A DNA stretch of 64,000 nt from contig JAPLFR010000009.1 in the NCBI GenBank assembly GCA_026390575.1, positions 1-64,000 of the forward strand. The letters are read 5' to 3'. This DNA comes from Ignavibacteriales bacterium. GTDB lineage: Bacteria; Bacteroidota; Ignavibacteria; UBA10030. Shown one piece after another: positions 1 to 9,456 of this stretch. The translations under genes were made by a program, and so were the position numbers. Position 1 is the stretch's first letter. Each line of letters begins with the position of its first letter. Under the pieces are notes generated by a model. That model saw only the letters and a list, made by a program, of their open reading frames with translations. It had not been told where the DNA came from and ran no database searches.

Positions 1-131
1 ATCGTCAATACTTACGTCTCGTGAAAGACTTTCATCCGGAGTTAAAGGTTTATGTCCCGGAGAAAACACCGTCCGTTAAAATGAAAAAAGATAAAAAACA
101 TCAAAATAAAGTAACCGGACAAATGTCCTAA
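1..131 (+). CDS. C-terminal end of an unknown protein (partial)
   Basis: A reading frame open from the window edge (first complete codon at base 3) ends in TAA at 129-131. It encodes about 42 residues that start RQYLRLVKDF and finish in a very basic, lysine-rich tail (KMKKDKKHQNK). The 5' part lies outside the window, so no family can be named. The lysine-rich end is typical of a disordered C-terminus. The next gene on the same strand starts 225 bases later, across an inserted repeat element. Confidence 0.5.
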   Translation, partial: RQYLRLVKDFHPELKVYVPEKTPSVKMKKDKKHQNKVTGQMS

Positions 132-132
132 T

Positions 133-291
133 AGTAAGTAAATAACTGATGTTAAGCAAAGAAGAAAAGAACTACTGTCATTCCCCCACTTTTTTAGAGG
201 GAATCCAAAAAAATGGATGCCCGACTAAAGCATTCGGGCATGACAATTTTATTAGGTGCTGTTCTTAACATCTGTAACGCGAGTAAGTAAA
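133..291. repeat. Small inverted-repeat element (MITE-like), copy 1, with target duplication
   Basis: The core at 143-281 has imperfect terminal inverted repeats (about 13 of 16 match): TAACTGATGTTAAGCA on the left, and the reverse complement of TTCTTAACATCTGTAA on the right. The 10-base sequence AGTAAGTAAA directly flanks both sides (133-142 and 282-291), as expected of a target-site duplication. The interior carries GTCATTCCC...GGGAATCC and GATGCCCGA...TCGGGCATGAC hairpins. No coding capacity is seen. A second copy lies at 16977-17195. Confidence 0.65.
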
Positions 292-356
292 CTTTTGGCA
301 GCTTGTGATGCCGGAATTATGCCCCGGCATTTACTGCCGCCGTGATTTGTGAACGA

Positions 357-2042
357 ATGAATACAAAGAATCGATATAATGTTGTGCTGCAGATGCTTGC
401 TCTCTGTGTGCTGGCAATTGCCGTAATTGTTTTGCACAACGGATGCACAAAACAGTACACCAATCAACCGCATCTCAACACACAACCGCAAACGTTCTTG
501 TGGCTGTATCCTTCGGATACGAGTATCGCTGATGGTGTGAGCAGACAGCAGTTACATTGGTGGGGAGAAGATCGAGATGGATTTGTGAATGGATACTTGC
601 TTTCGGTTGTGCCAGACCTTATCGTCGTTCCTCATCCCGATACACTCGCTTATAGGTTTGTTACCTCCACGGATTCACTCATTGCATTTCCTCTTCGCCA
701 GGCTCGCCAGACATTTCTCGTTGATGTTCATGCCGTGGATAATACATTTACTTATCCATTACCGGCAGGATCTATTATCAGAATAACGCCATTTTCTTAT
801 TGGGATCAAAATGGTAACGGCATTTTTGATGGCACAGATGTTAGGTTGAATACTCTCGCCGATGCAATGGATCCAAATGGAGCTAAGCAGCGGTTTCCAA
901 CAATCAATACACCACCAGCAATCGATTATGTTTTTGATAGTGCGAACGATACAATGTATGCTCAACCACCGTCGCAGACATTTACAGTAGCGGGATTCTC
1001 GTGGGTCGGGCATGATTTTGACGGCGATGAGACCATTGCTTCTTTTAGAATATCTCTGAATGATTCTTTGTTCTCCCATCCGTTCACTATTCCCTCGAGT
1101 GTAACAACGATAACTCTTGCCGTGCCGCGCAGCACGAGTGATGCAGCAACATCCTCCCTAGTGGATGCAGACGTGCTATGGGGAACATCGCCTAACCTTC
1201 ATAAGGCGGGAACTGTTTCGGGGCTGCACATGGACGCGAATAATACTCTCTATGTTCAGTCCGTCGATGTGGCTGGAGCTATGAGTAAGTCTATTGTATT
1301 TCCATCGAAGGGAAACCGTTGGTATGTGAAGAAACCTCGTGGGAACATCCTCATGGTCGTCGATTACGATGGTACCGATTTGGGCTCTGTTCAGTCCTTT
1401 TATGTTGATAGCGTCTTCAAACGGATAAACGGAATCACAACGGACACCTTGAATCTGGCTGACGGTAAAATGATTCCTTCCGGACAGCATGTCAATCCGG
1501 CACTCACCAAGACCCTAAAGTTGTACAATTGCGTGGTGTGGTTCACTGATCCATCACCGAACCTTGACCTGGCGCGAAATGTGCTCTTTGATTATTGGAG
1601 TTCTTCGGATGGAGGCCATCTTATTTATTCAGCTCATTATGCAGATCCGAATGCTGTACCTGATGCTGGCCATGCATACCGGGATATAGCTCCAATAGAC
1701 AGTCTTGGTTCTGCACCTCTGAGTGTGACAAAATTTACTGGCATAGTATCTCCGGATTCATCAGTAAGTGCAGATATTTATCCGGTGATGGGATTCAAAT
1801 CGAGGGTCGCAGGAGCGGGCATTTGCATTTTCCCGCTGTATCCTAATGCAGCAGCGCACACAATCTATTTCCTGCCTGCCACCACAAGCTATCCATTGAC
1901 AAGCGCTGGTGTCATAGATGATACAAAGAGAGTGATCTTCTTTAATATTCCATTGGATAGGATGGCGGCAACGTCTTCGATTGGAAACAGCGGAGTAGTA
2001 GAATTCTTTAAGAAAGCCTTTAGTGAATTCGGATTGCAGTAA
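357..2042 (+). CDS. Large exported lipoprotein, first gene of a surface operon
   Basis: This protein of about 561 residues begins with a hydrophobic export signal (residues 10-30) ending in HNGC, an imperfect lipoprotein box. I chose ATG at 357 over an in-frame GTG at 342 because it puts the signal peptide close to the N-terminus. The body is rich in aspartate turns such as WWGEDRDGF and GHDFDGDE, which suggest calcium-binding or fibronectin-like beta domains. I recognise no enzyme motif. It ends three bases before the TonB receptor gene, so the two are almost certainly co-transcribed and probably act together at the outer membrane. The function is unknown. Confidence 0.8.
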   Translation: MNTKNRYNVVLQMLALCVLAIAVIVLHNGCTKQYTNQPHLNTQPQTFLWLYPSDTSIADGVSRQQLHWWGEDRDGFVNGYLLSVVPDLIVVPHPDTLAYRFVTSTDSLIAFPLRQARQTFLVDVHAVDNTFTYPLPAGSIIRITPFSYWDQNGNGIFDGTDVRLNTLADAMDPNGAKQRFPTINTPPAIDYVFDSANDTMYAQPPSQTFTVAGFSWVGHDFDGDETIASFRISLNDSLFSHPFTIPSSVTTITLAVPRSTSDAATSSLVDADVLWGTSPNLHKAGTVSGLHMDANNTLYVQSVDVAGAMSKSIVFPSKGNRWYVKKPRGNILMVVDYDGTDLGSVQSFYVDSVFKRINGITTDTLNLADGKMIPSGQHVNPALTKTLKLYNCVVWFTDPSPNLDLARNVLFDYWSSSDGGHLIYSAHYADPNAVPDAGHAYRDIAPIDSLGSAPLSVTKFTGIVSPDSSVSADIYPVMGFKSRVAGAGICIFPLYPNAAAHTIYFLPATTSYPLTSAGVIDDTKRVIFFNIPLDRMAATSSIGNSGVVEFFKKAFSEFGLQ

Positions 2043-2045
2043 ACA

Positions 2046-4928
2046 ATGCGTTTATCGAAATTTTACATACTGACATTGTTTCTTTTCGCCGCGTTCGTGA
2101 TGGGTGCTGGAATAACGTATTCACAAACAGGAGAGTTGAAAGGTAGAATAACAGACAAAACGACGAAAGAAGGATTGCCGAGTGTGAACATTGTGGTGAA
2201 GGGAACATACTATGGTGCGTCGACAGATTTTGATGGCAACTATTCAATTTCCAAGATTAATCCTGGCACGTACGTCGTTGAAATAAAATTGATCGGGTAC
2301 AAGGTCGTGCAACTTCCGGTAGTGAAGATTGCAGAAGGTGGTACAACGGTACAAGATATTCAGCTTGAGGAAACATCGCTGTCGTTAGGGCAAGAAGTCG
2401 TCGTTGTGGGTGAAAAACCAATCTTCAACATAGAAGAAACCTCCAGTAAACATGCCATTAAAAGTGAAGATATTGAAGTTGCGGCAGTCAGAAATGTGCA
2501 AGATGTCGTGGCGATGCAGGTGGGTGTTGTAAAGTCGGACGATCAGATTCACATTCGCGGCGGCCGAAGTTATGAAACAGCGTATGTCATTGATGGTGTT
2601 TCTGTTCAGGATCCTCTTGCAGGAACCGGCTTCGGTGCACAGCTGCCTCCCGGTTCGATTGAGGAAGCAGAAGTAATCACAGGCGGATACAACGCTGAGT
2701 ACGGACAGGCGACCTCCGGTGTTATCAATCTGACGACAAAGGACGGCGGAGACAAATACTCAGGGTCGCTGACGCACAAACAAGACCACTTTGGGTTCAA
2801 TGACAATACACGTTCAAATTTCAAAACAGATATTTATGATTTTTCGCTGAGTGGTCCCGAACCGATTACAACAACAATTCTTCCAGTGATTGGTATAACG
2901 ATTCCCGGAACTTTGAGTTTCTTCGTTAACGGTAATGTGAACATTACAGATGGTTATACGCGATGGGTAGAGAAAATCAATTCTGATGGTCTGCCAGTCG
3001 GTTGGGAGGTAGAAGCTCCGGGCGGACTCAAGAGCTCGTTGGTCCCGCAGTCCGATCTTATGCCTCGGCGGAGCAATAACTGGACAGGATTTGGCAAATT
3101 AACATGGAAGATCACGCCAACGATCAAGCTCGCTTATGCAGCATCGTATTCCTTAGCTGTAAATCAAAATACGCAATCCATTCAGACGACACTGGAATAT
3201 CAGGAACCACAACCGGGGTACCAGTACCTGTTTCAGTTTATTCCGGACAGTGCGAACACATTTGCGCAATTGAATATTCAACAATCACTCTCTCTCACGC
3301 ATACGATTAACACGAAAACGTTCTACGAGTTTCGCTTAAGCCGGTACACTGCGCATTTGCGTGCAGATGCAAACGGTAGGTCTTGGAATCAATATATGCA
3401 ACCCAAAGATGTTGTGACGCTGCCTCTGGTGTATCGAAATGTTGGCAGAGATACGGTCATTGTGATTCCTGGAGATGGTTTCTACGATGTCGGCAGCCCT
3501 TCGAATTGGCGCGATCAATATGTGGATGAGTATACGGTGAAGCTTGATGTGACCAGCAACTTTAATGAGAAGAACAAATTCAAATCTGGTTTCGAGATAC
3601 GGTTCCAGGATATGCAGATGATTGACATCTACCAACCGTGGGTTCGTCCGATGGGCTATGATAATGATATCTATGCCGTTAAGCCGGTACTCGGTGCATT
3701 GTATGCGCAGGATAATCTGACATTCGGCGGAATGATATTGAATTTTGGTTTGCGTTTTGATTACTGGTTTCCAGGAAAGTACGTGGACGACGCTATGCAG
3801 AACGATTCGCTCTCGCTCGTCAGCCCGGCTATTCGCAGTAAATACTTCGCTGATACGTATTCCCTCTTCGGACTTCGATGGAAGGGTCGGTTGAGTCCGC
3901 GTATCGCGATTGCCCATCCGATTTCCGACAACCAGACATTCACATTTTCGTACGGACACTATTCGAAATTTCCGCGTCCGCAGTATGTGTACACGAAACT
4001 TCTCAGAACAAATGCACGCTCGACGACTCAGACGATCGGCAATCCGGATTTAAATCCGGAGACAACGGTGGCATACGAAGTAGGGCTCCACAATCAACTT
4101 TCGGAGAACGATGCACTGAATGTCACTGCATACTATAAAGATATTTTCGATTATATCACGCCAAAGACTGTGCAGCTTCCTCAGACAAAATATTCTACTG
4201 GTTCATATACAACGTATATCAATTTAGATTATGCCCGTACTCGCGGAGTGGAGATCGAATACATAAAAAGATATTCTGATTGGTTCCGATGCAATGCCTC
4301 TGTTTCATATTCCATCGGGAAAGGAAAAAGCTCTTCTGCGGAAGAAGCGCTCTATAATATCCAGCAAGGAACCAATGAAAATGTAAAGGAATCTTACCTT
4401 GCATGGGATCGACCGTTTGATGCAACGCTCGCTTTAAATTTTCGGGTGAAAAAAGAGAAAGCACTTTTTGGTTTTGGCAACGGCATTCTGGATGACTACA
4501 ACATCTATACACGATTCTTTTATGAATCGGGCAAGCGATACATGCCGCAGCTTTTCCTCGGCAATGATCCTGCAACGGGAAGGCCAATTTATATTTCTGA
4601 TCCCAATAATCCGTACGGTGCAGTGGGTGAAGACGTTATCACTCTCGATCTGAATATTGAGAAATACTTTACGATTGCAAATGTCAGGTTCGTCCTATCA
4701 CTAGAAATCAGTAATCTCCTGAATCGGGAAAATGCCCAGATTATTAATCCTGTCACGGGCAATGCGTATGAGCCGACGCAATCCAATGGACAATGGACAC
4801 CGACACCGAACTCTTGGAACGATCCACACTATCCGGATTTACAGGCGCCTGTAGATCCTTTCCCGTACAATCCGGCGCGATATCAGGAACCACGTCATTT
4901 TATTTTAGGACTGGGAGTACGGTTCTAA
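2046..4928 (+). CDS. TonB-dependent outer-membrane receptor with carboxypeptidase-regulatory-like domain
   Basis: The 960-residue protein starts with a signal peptide (to about residue 27, ending ITYSQ). An N-terminal CarboxypepD_reg-like beta-sandwich follows (about 30-110, GRITDKTTKEGLPSVNIVVKGT), then a plug domain (about 130-240; IHIRGGRSYE, YVIDGVSVQDP, GGYNAEYGQATSGVINL) and a large beta-barrel ending in an aromatic residue (LGLGVRF). This is the layout of SusC/OAR-type receptors. These take up substrates through the outer membrane or serve as surface adhesins, powered by TonB. The substrate cannot be read from sequence. It lies between a lipoprotein and a PorV-like gene with 0-3 base gaps. 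Confidence 0.93.
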   Translation: MRLSKFYILTLFLFAAFVMGAGITYSQTGELKGRITDKTTKEGLPSVNIVVKGTYYGASTDFDGNYSISKINPGTYVVEIKLIGYKVVQLPVVKIAEGGTTVQDIQLEETSLSLGQEVVVVGEKPIFNIEETSSKHAIKSEDIEVAAVRNVQDVVAMQVGVVKSDDQIHIRGGRSYETAYVIDGVSVQDPLAGTGFGAQLPPGSIEEAEVITGGYNAEYGQATSGVINLTTKDGGDKYSGSLTHKQDHFGFNDNTRSNFKTDIYDFSLSGPEPITTTILPVIGITIPGTLSFFVNGNVNITDGYTRWVEKINSDGLPVGWEVEAPGGLKSSLVPQSDLMPRRSNNWTGFGKLTWKITPTIKLAYAASYSLAVNQNTQSIQTTLEYQEPQPGYQYLFQFIPDSANTFAQLNIQQSLSLTHTINTKTFYEFRLSRYTAHLRADANGRSWNQYMQPKDVVTLPLVYRNVGRDTVIVIPGDGFYDVGSPSNWRDQYVDEYTVKLDVTSNFNEKNKFKSGFEIRFQDMQMIDIYQPWVRPMGYDNDIYAVKPVLGALYAQDNLTFGGMILNFGLRFDYWFPGKYVDDAMQNDSLSLVSPAIRSKYFADTYSLFGLRWKGRLSPRIAIAHPISDNQTFTFSYGHYSKFPRPQYVYTKLLRTNARSTTQTIGNPDLNPETTVAYEVGLHNQLSENDALNVTAYYKDIFDYITPKTVQLPQTKYSTGSYTTYINLDYARTRGVEIEYIKRYSDWFRCNASVSYSIGKGKSSSAEEALYNIQQGTNENVKESYLAWDRPFDATLALNFRVKKEKALFGFGNGILDDYNIYTRFFYESGKRYMPQLFLGNDPATGRPIYISDPNNPYGAVGEDVITLDLNIEKYFTIANVRFVLSLEISNLLNRENAQIINPVTGNAYEPTQSNGQWTPTPNSWNDPHYPDLQAPVDPFPYNPARYQEPRHFILGLGVRF

Positions 4929-5942
4929 ATGAAGCGAATAGTATTCTATATCGCGTGTATAAGTTGCACTGTGAGCTTTGCGTTCAGCCAAAGTTTATTA
5001 CCGAATTTAGGAGGGCAGCGGGCAGGTATTTCAAGTTTTCAATTTCTCAAGATCGGTATAGGTGGACGCGGTTCTGGAATGCAGGAAGCTATGGTGGCAG
5101 CAGTGAACGATGTGTCTGCATTATACTGGAATCCGGCTGGAGCAGTGTTGGATGAACACAATAGCGTCATGGTTGTGCACACTGAATGGTTGGTCGATTT
5201 GAAGCATGATTTTCTCGGAACTATGTACCATCTTTCTCCTGCCGATATTGTCGGACTGTCGTGCATCTCACTTCGTACAGACGACATGCCGGTCACGACA
5301 GAAACACAGCCGATGGGAACAGGTTCGTATTTTCAATACAGCGATCTTGCACTTGGCGTAACGTACGCAAGAAGGATGACAACACAATTCAGTTTCGGTG
5401 TGACACTGCGTTATGTCGAAGAACGTCTTGATGTTGTGAAGATAAAATCGATGCTCGTTGATTTTGGAACACACTATGCAACAGGGTTGGGTTCACTTCG
5501 TATTGGTGTGGCAGTAACGAATTTTGGTTCAGATGTAACACCGAAGGGCGATGTGACATATCTCGATGGCACCGTCAACTCATCGTTTCAAGCATTTTCG
5601 CCTCCAACAGTCTTTAAGCTGGGCGTTGCGTTTGAGCCGTATCAAACTGAGGAGCATCGTATTACAACGTCCATTCAATTGGATCATCCCAATGACAATG
5701 CAGAGGATTTGCGATTTGGCTTTGAATATGGATGGAGTGATTGGCTGAATCTTCGGGCAGGGCTGAAGAGGACGATCGGAGAAAACTGGTTCGGGGTGAG
5801 CCAGAAATCGGCTGACGATTTTTCTCTGGGTTTCGGCCTGATGATTCCACTGCCATTCACAACAGCGTCGTTCGAGTACAGCTACACACATTTTAATGAA
5901 TTAGGAGCAGTGCATCGGATTTCATGCGCATTAACGTATTGA
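4929..5942 (+). CDS. PorV/PorQ-family outer-membrane protein
   Basis: This 337-residue protein has a signal peptide (ending VSFAFSQ) and then the family signature: FLKIGIGGRGSGMQEA followed by AVNDVSALYWNPAG. The rest is alternating beta strands ending in an aromatic C-terminus (RISCALTY), so it is an outer-membrane barrel related to FadL. In Bacteroidota, PorV shuttles type IX secretion cargo to the surface attachment machinery. Many Ignavibacteria paralogues lie beside TonB receptors, as here, and their individual roles are not known. The start codon abuts the receptor stop codon. Confidence 0.85.
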   Translation: MKRIVFYIACISCTVSFAFSQSLLPNLGGQRAGISSFQFLKIGIGGRGSGMQEAMVAAVNDVSALYWNPAGAVLDEHNSVMVVHTEWLVDLKHDFLGTMYHLSPADIVGLSCISLRTDDMPVTTETQPMGTGSYFQYSDLALGVTYARRMTTQFSFGVTLRYVEERLDVVKIKSMLVDFGTHYATGLGSLRIGVAVTNFGSDVTPKGDVTYLDGTVNSSFQAFSPPTVFKLGVAFEPYQTEEHRITTSIQLDHPNDNAEDLRFGFEYGWSDWLNLRAGLKRTIGENWFGVSQKSADDFSLGFGLMIPLPFTTASFEYSYTHFNELGAVHRISCALTY

Positions 5943-7018
5943 TGAAACACTACGCAACCATATCGATAATTTTGATTGCCGTGTTTATTGCGGGAAGCGG
6001 CTGCACGGACCGTGCCTCGATCAATGAATTCACTGCGTTGGAGAATACGTATTACACGGTGGGCGATACCTCGTATGTAGAACTCTATCCGCCGTATCAA
6101 TTGGGCTTCAACGGCCCGACAGCAGTACTCTATGGAAATGATCAACTACTCTATGTTGCAGATACACGAAACAATCGAATTATGATGATGGATGCCGCTG
6201 GCGGAGTTTTAGGTGCATGTCAGATTGACCAACCAATTTCCCTCGCACAAGATTTTCGGTTAGATTTATTAATAGGCGGTACGGTGATGAAGAACGGCAA
6301 TCCGGTCGGCGCTCTATTCCGTCTTCATCTCGTTCAAGCGTTGCATAACTTAGATTCCGTGAAGATAGATACCGTCTGGAAAGAATCGTCTCATCCAAAT
6401 CGGCGTTTTGTAGGACTTACGGCATTGCCGGATAATACCTATCTTGCAGCTCGAACGGGACCGGACAATTCAAGTCCGATTGATCCGGACACTCGCGTGA
6501 TGAAATTCAGCACTTCGGATAAATATATTACACCGATTACCGACCTCTCGACGGGAACTGGATCGGGCATAAGTTTTATTAATCAGATTACAGGAATTAC
6601 TTCAATTCCCAATACACGTGACTTCATCGTATTGCAACGATCGGTTGGGGTTGCTTACGGGGCAATCTATATGAGGTATTCATCATCATCAGATTTTGAA
6701 GGTTGGAAATCAGTGTATGATCCAACGGATCCAAGGACTGCATCGGCAGATTTTATACGACCTAATCAATTTAGTTCGCCGGCAGGTTGTGCGATCGACA
6801 GCAAGCGACTCGATATTTTTATTACTGATGCAATAAAAGATAGCGTGTTCAAGTTTAACAGCAAAGATGGAAAATTCAAAAAAGAATCATTTGGGAAATA
6901 TTGGACGAATGGGCGAATGAAATCACCTATGGGCGCTGCCTTTTTTGATAAGACATTGTACATCGCGGATTCTACAGCAAATTGTATTTTCCGCTTCAAG
7001 CTTTCTACCGATTTCTAA
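5942..7018 (+). CDS. NHL/beta-propeller-like lipoprotein
   Basis: The ATG at 5942 overlaps the TGA of the previous gene, so translation is probably coupled. The 358-residue product starts with a lipoprotein signal ending IAGSGC. It contains propeller-like blades, for example PTAVLYGNDQLLYVADTRNNRIMMMD (in part) near the N-terminus and repeated 'DIFITDAIKDSVFKF' and 'LYIADSTANCIFRF' units near the C-terminus, which fit NHL repeats. Such proteins usually bind partners or sugars at the cell surface. It is the last gene of the 357-7018 operon and converges on the pyruvate dehydrogenase genes. Confidence 0.82.
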   Translation: MKHYATISIILIAVFIAGSGCTDRASINEFTALENTYYTVGDTSYVELYPPYQLGFNGPTAVLYGNDQLLYVADTRNNRIMMMDAAGGVLGACQIDQPISLAQDFRLDLLIGGTVMKNGNPVGALFRLHLVQALHNLDSVKIDTVWKESSHPNRRFVGLTALPDNTYLAARTGPDNSSPIDPDTRVMKFSTSDKYITPITDLSTGTGSGISFINQITGITSIPNTRDFIVLQRSVGVAYGAIYMRYSSSSDFEGWKSVYDPTDPRTASADFIRPNQFSSPAGCAIDSKRLDIFITDAIKDSVFKFNSKDGKFKKESFGKYWTNGRMKSPMGAAFFDKTLYIADSTANCIFRFKLSTDF

Positions 7019-7081
7019 TCTCGTCTGAACGAATAAAATTGTTCGATGTTGATGTTTGTACCGATTTATAATTTATTGTGG

Positions 7082-8311
7082 TTACAACATCAATGCGATC
7101 GGTTTTTCTACCAGAATTTTAAGATCGTGCAAGAACCGCGCAGCGACGGCTCCATCAATGATGCGATGATCAGAGGAAAGCGTTACCTTCATTGTGTGCC
7201 CGACAACAATCTGTCCTTTTTTGACGACGGGCTTTTCAACAATAGAACCGACAGCAAGAATGGCGCCTTCAGGTGGATTGACGATGGCAACAAAATCTTC
7301 AACGCCGAACATTCCAAGGTTGCTTATGGTAAATGTGGCGCCTTGATATTCTTCCGGTTTTAGTTTGCGGCTGCGTGCGCGTTCTGCGAGGTCATGTAAT
7401 TCTGAATTGATCTGAAAAACAGTTTTCTGCTCGCAATTCCTCAGTACAGGAGTTACCAAACCCTCGTCAAGTGCGACAGCCACGGCAATATGCGCTTCGC
7501 CAAACTGGCGCATCGTATTTCCTAAATATGTAGCGTTCATGTTGGGATGCTGCATCAATGTGCTCGCAATAGCTTTTACGAGAATGTCAGTAAAGCTGAT
7601 TTTGGTTTCAGTCGCGGCGTTCAGTTGTTCACGGAAAGACATCGCCGGTTCCATATCGATCTCTACCGTGACGTAGAAGTGCGGTACTGTTTGTTTGCTT
7701 TCCTGCATTCGTTTTGCAATCGTTTTTCTGATGAGCGAAAGTTCTATATCGCGATAACCGCCGGGAATAATCGGAGATGGAACTTTGGCAGATATTGTTT
7801 TCATTCCGCCAACAAGAGGTTCAATATCCCGTTTGACGATACGGCCTTGCGGTCCGCTTCCGGTAAGAGAACGAAGTTCAATTTTGTTTTCTATGGCAAG
7901 CCGTTTTGCGAGCGGGGATGCTTTCAGGTGTCCGTTCGTTACACTGGAAAGCGTGTTTAACTGGGAAGGTGAAGAAGATAGTGTCGTCGGCGCTTCTTTC
8001 TTTGTTGCTTCGAGGTTCGTCGGCTGCTGCGAAATTGAAGGGGTTTCACTCAATAATCCGGTAATATCTTCATTTGCATTGGCGATGATGCCAATAGGAG
8101 CGCCGATACCTGCTTTACCTCCATCAGGAACTAGAATTTTGCGTAACACACCGGAATCATACGCTTCCAATTCCATATCTGCTTTATCAGATTCAATCTC
8201 AACAAGCGTTTCTCCTTGCTTAACTTTTTCGCCTTCCTTCTTAAGCCATTTGAGAATGATTCCTTCATTCATCGTATCGCTTAATTTTGGCATCAAGATT
8301 TTAGTAGCCAT
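7082..8311 (-). CDS. pdhC: Pyruvate dehydrogenase E2, dihydrolipoamide acetyltransferase
   Basis: The 409-residue protein transfers the acetyl group from lipoamide to CoA in the pyruvate dehydrogenase complex. An N-terminal lipoyl domain (about 1-80) carries the lipoylation lysine in EIESDKADMELEA. A peripheral-subunit-binding domain (about 130-165; SPLAKRLAIENKIEL, GRIVKRDI) and the C-terminal catalytic domain follow. The catalytic His and Asp lie in SSDHRIIDGA near residue 380. Only one lipoyl domain is present. A GAGGAA ribosome site precedes the ATG. It is the third gene of the E1 alpha, E1 beta, E2 order, 17 bases after E1 beta. No E3 gene is in view. Confidence 0.95.
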   Translation of the reverse strand: MATKILMPKLSDTMNEGIILKWLKKEGEKVKQGETLVEIESDKADMELEAYDSGVLRKILVPDGGKAGIGAPIGIIANANEDITGLLSETPSISQQPTNLEATKKEAPTTLSSSPSQLNTLSSVTNGHLKASPLAKRLAIENKIELRSLTGSGPQGRIVKRDIEPLVGGMKTISAKVPSPIIPGGYRDIELSLIRKTIAKRMQESKQTVPHFYVTVEIDMEPAMSFREQLNAATETKISFTDILVKAIASTLMQHPNMNATYLGNTMRQFGEAHIAVAVALDEGLVTPVLRNCEQKTVFQINSELHDLAERARSRKLKPEEYQGATFTISNLGMFGVEDFVAIVNPPEGAILAVGSIVEKPVVKKGQIVVGHTMKVTLSSDHRIIDGAVAARFLHDLKILVEKPIALML

Positions 8312-8328
8312 GGATTCCTCACTTGTTG

Positions 8329-9312
8329 TTAATCAAGATACATTACTTTGCGCACTGCACGGATTACTTTCTGAATATTCGGCAGTGAAGCTACTTCAAG
8401 ATTATGTGCATAGGGGAGAGGAACATCTTCCTGCGTAACGCGCTCAATTGGTGCATCGAGATAATCGAAACATTGGTTGCTCACCTCGTGCGATATTTGT
8501 GCACCGACTCCAGCAAACGGCCAGCCTTCTTCTACAATCACTAGCCGATTTGTTTTCTTCACTGAATTGAATATTAATTCCCAATCCATCGGTTTTATTG
8601 TACGAGGATCAATGAGTTCGACACTGATATTTTCTTCAGCCAGCCGGTTGACGGCTTTCGTTGCGATATGCTGGAGGATTTTTGACCAAGAAACGATAGT
8701 CACATCTTTTCCTTCTCGTACAATATCTCCAACTCCAAATGGAATTGTATATTCACCATCCGGAATTTCACCTTTCTCACCGTACATTACTTCGCTCTCG
8801 ATGAAGATGACAGGATTATTGTCTCGAATAGCAGTCTTCAATAATCCCTTTGCATCTCGCGGAGTCGAAGGCATAACAACCTTCAGTCCGGGAAAGTGTG
8901 CATAGAGGGATTCCAGCGCCTGTGAGTGAGTTGCTGCGAGATTATGTGCAGCACCGCCGGGACCACGAAAAACAATCGGTACATTAAAATTTCCGCCGGA
9001 CATGGAAAACATTTTAGCAGCATTATTGACGATTTGATCAAAGGCGATTAGAGAAAAATTCCAGGACATAAACTCAACAATGGGGCGAAGGCCGACCATT
9101 GCAGAACCGATGCCGATGCCGGTAAATCCTGCTTCTGCTATCGGCGTATCTATTATCCGCTTTGGCCCGTACTTCGCAAGCAATCCCTGGCTGACTTTGT
9201 ATGCGCCGTTGTACTGCGCAACTTCTTCACCCATGAGAAACACGCGTTCGTCACGCGCCATTTCTTCATCCATTGCTTGGTTTAATGCTTCACGATAACT
9301 TACAACAGGCAT
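8329..9312 (-). CDS. pdhB: Pyruvate dehydrogenase E1 component, beta subunit
   Basis: The 327-residue protein matches the usual length of E1 beta. Recognisable blocks are REALNQAMDEEMARDERVFLMGEEV at the start, then DTPIAEAGFTGIGIGSAM, a central FRGPGGAAHNLAATHSQ and VVMPSTPRDAKGLL, and a C-terminal transketolase domain with IDPRTIKPMD. With E1 alpha it binds thiamine diphosphate and decarboxylates pyruvate. It lies between the E1 alpha and E2 genes. It is separated from E1 alpha by 144 AT-rich bases, so it may have its own promoter or merely a decayed spacer. Confidence 0.95.
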   Translation of the reverse strand: MPVVSYREALNQAMDEEMARDERVFLMGEEVAQYNGAYKVSQGLLAKYGPKRIIDTPIAEAGFTGIGIGSAMVGLRPIVEFMSWNFSLIAFDQIVNNAAKMFSMSGGNFNVPIVFRGPGGAAHNLAATHSQALESLYAHFPGLKVVMPSTPRDAKGLLKTAIRDNNPVIFIESEVMYGEKGEIPDGEYTIPFGVGDIVREGKDVTIVSWSKILQHIATKAVNRLAEENISVELIDPRTIKPMDWELIFNSVKKTNRLVIVEEGWPFAGVGAQISHEVSNQCFDYLDAPIERVTQEDVPLPYAHNLEVASLPNIQKVIRAVRKVMYLD

Positions 9313-9456
9313 TAATTATTCTCCACATGAAAAAGAAAACTCTCTGTCAATACAACAATCAACACATAAATCACAAATCACAATAAATAAAACACAAACA
9401 AACAAAAAAAGAAAACTCTCAATTCTAAATCAAAAATATTGTATTCTCACATTCGT
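9313..9456. other. AT-rich low-complexity spacer between pdhB and pdhA
   Basis: This 144-base gap within the pdh gene set consists largely of drifting short units based on AATCACAAA, ACACAAACAAAC and TCTAAATCAAAA. It resembles the slipped heptamer-like spacer at 41375-41437. No hairpin terminator or gene is visible. Confidence 0.5.

Noticed and set aside
3336-3959. Long minus-strand frame (207 codons) inside the TonB receptor gene
   Set aside because: Its codons are a shadow of the receptor frame, its peptide has no recognisable motif, and the plus-strand protein is certain.
7785-8438. Plus-strand frame of 217 codons across pdhC and pdhB
   Set aside because: Antisense to two clear enzyme genes, with a low-complexity serine-rich peptide. 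Treated as a shadow.
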